The notes beneath the pieces were generated by a model that saw nothing but the letters and a program-made list of their open reading frames with translations, did not search any database and was not told the DNA's origin. A stretch of DNA of 5,802 nucleotides from a bacterium (GTDB taxonomy: Bacteria; Bdellovibrionota_C; UBA2361; SZUA-149), in assembly GCA_003230795.1 (NCBI GenBank), contig QIGM01000059.1, forward strand, positions 1-5,802. The letters are read 5' to 3'. The translations under genes were made by a program, and so were the position numbers. This document shows positions 5,732 to 5,802 of the stretch, in pieces. The first letter of the stretch is position 1. Each line of letters starts with the position of its first letter.

Positions 5732-5788
5732 AGCCTACGTGGCGCCTGAACGTTCCACCCGGAAGGGGACAGAGAGGATAGTCATCAA
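5732..5788 (+). repeat. REP-like dispersed repeat, unit 3 (57 bp)
   Basis: This unit is the same length as unit 2 and in the opposite orientation. The core is at 5732-5752, followed by the hairpin TTCC-ACCC-GGAA (5753-5756 with 5761-5764), a purine-rich linker and the tail GATAGTCATCAA at 5777-5788. The core also matches unit 1 (186-206), about 5.5 kb away. The remaining bases to the window end (CACAGCAAAAAC) carry nothing I can identify. Confidence 0.75.
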
Positions 5789-5802
5789 AACACAGCAAAA
5801 AC

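Noticed and set aside
5492..5788. CRISPR array suggested by a repeated 12-mer
   Set aside because: The copies alternate in orientation, are spaced unevenly (113 and 148 bp apart) and are too short. There is no run of direct repeats with uniform spacers, and no cas gene.
5617..5788. Integron attC sites
   Set aside because: The units lack paired RYYYAAC and GTTRRRY core sites in the required arrangement, and no integrase or gene cassette is present.

Overview
This window looks like a mid-GC (about 50%) chromosomal segment of a Gram-negative bacterium. Signal-peptide-bearing and membrane proteins, short Shine-Dalgarno sites and compact divergent or overlapping genes support a bacterium. Bdellovibrionota or another deltaproteobacterial-grade group is only an impression, because no gene here fixes the taxonomy.

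Layout. Positions 1-120 (minus) hold the recognisable end of a truncated IS200/REP-associated Y1 transposase (RAYT-like). It is followed by one copy of a small dispersed structured repeat (186-229), a 60-bp near-perfect palindrome (236-295), and a complete tRNA-Leu(CAA) on the minus strand (293-376). After a gene-poor stretch comes a 55-aa protein (645-812). It overlaps tail to tail by 24 bp with a secreted GHL10-type glycosyl-hydrolase-like protein on the minus strand (789-2012, possibly starting further upstream). A short divergent intergenic region then leads into a tight three-gene plus-strand operon. This encodes a membrane-anchored or secreted protein of unknown function (2158-3036), an ABC transporter ATPase (3020-3778, overlapping its predecessor by 17 bp) and a 566-aa multi-spanning ABC-2-like permease (3793-5493, 14 nt behind the ATPase). 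The natural reading is an export ABC system with one ATPase, one large permease and one extracytoplasmic accessory protein. Its substrate is unknown.

The last 310 bp hold no gene but are highly structured. A 12-bp sequence (GATAGTCATCAA) occurs three times in alternating orientation, and its first copy overlaps the permease stop codon. The second and third copies form the ends of two 57-bp units arranged head to head. These align without gaps at 47 of 57 positions. They share a core with the 186-229 copy at the other end of the window, and their hairpin shows a compensatory base-pair change. Together with the transposase remnant, this suggests a REP/RAYT-like small repeat family. I consider it the least explained and most interesting signal in the window.
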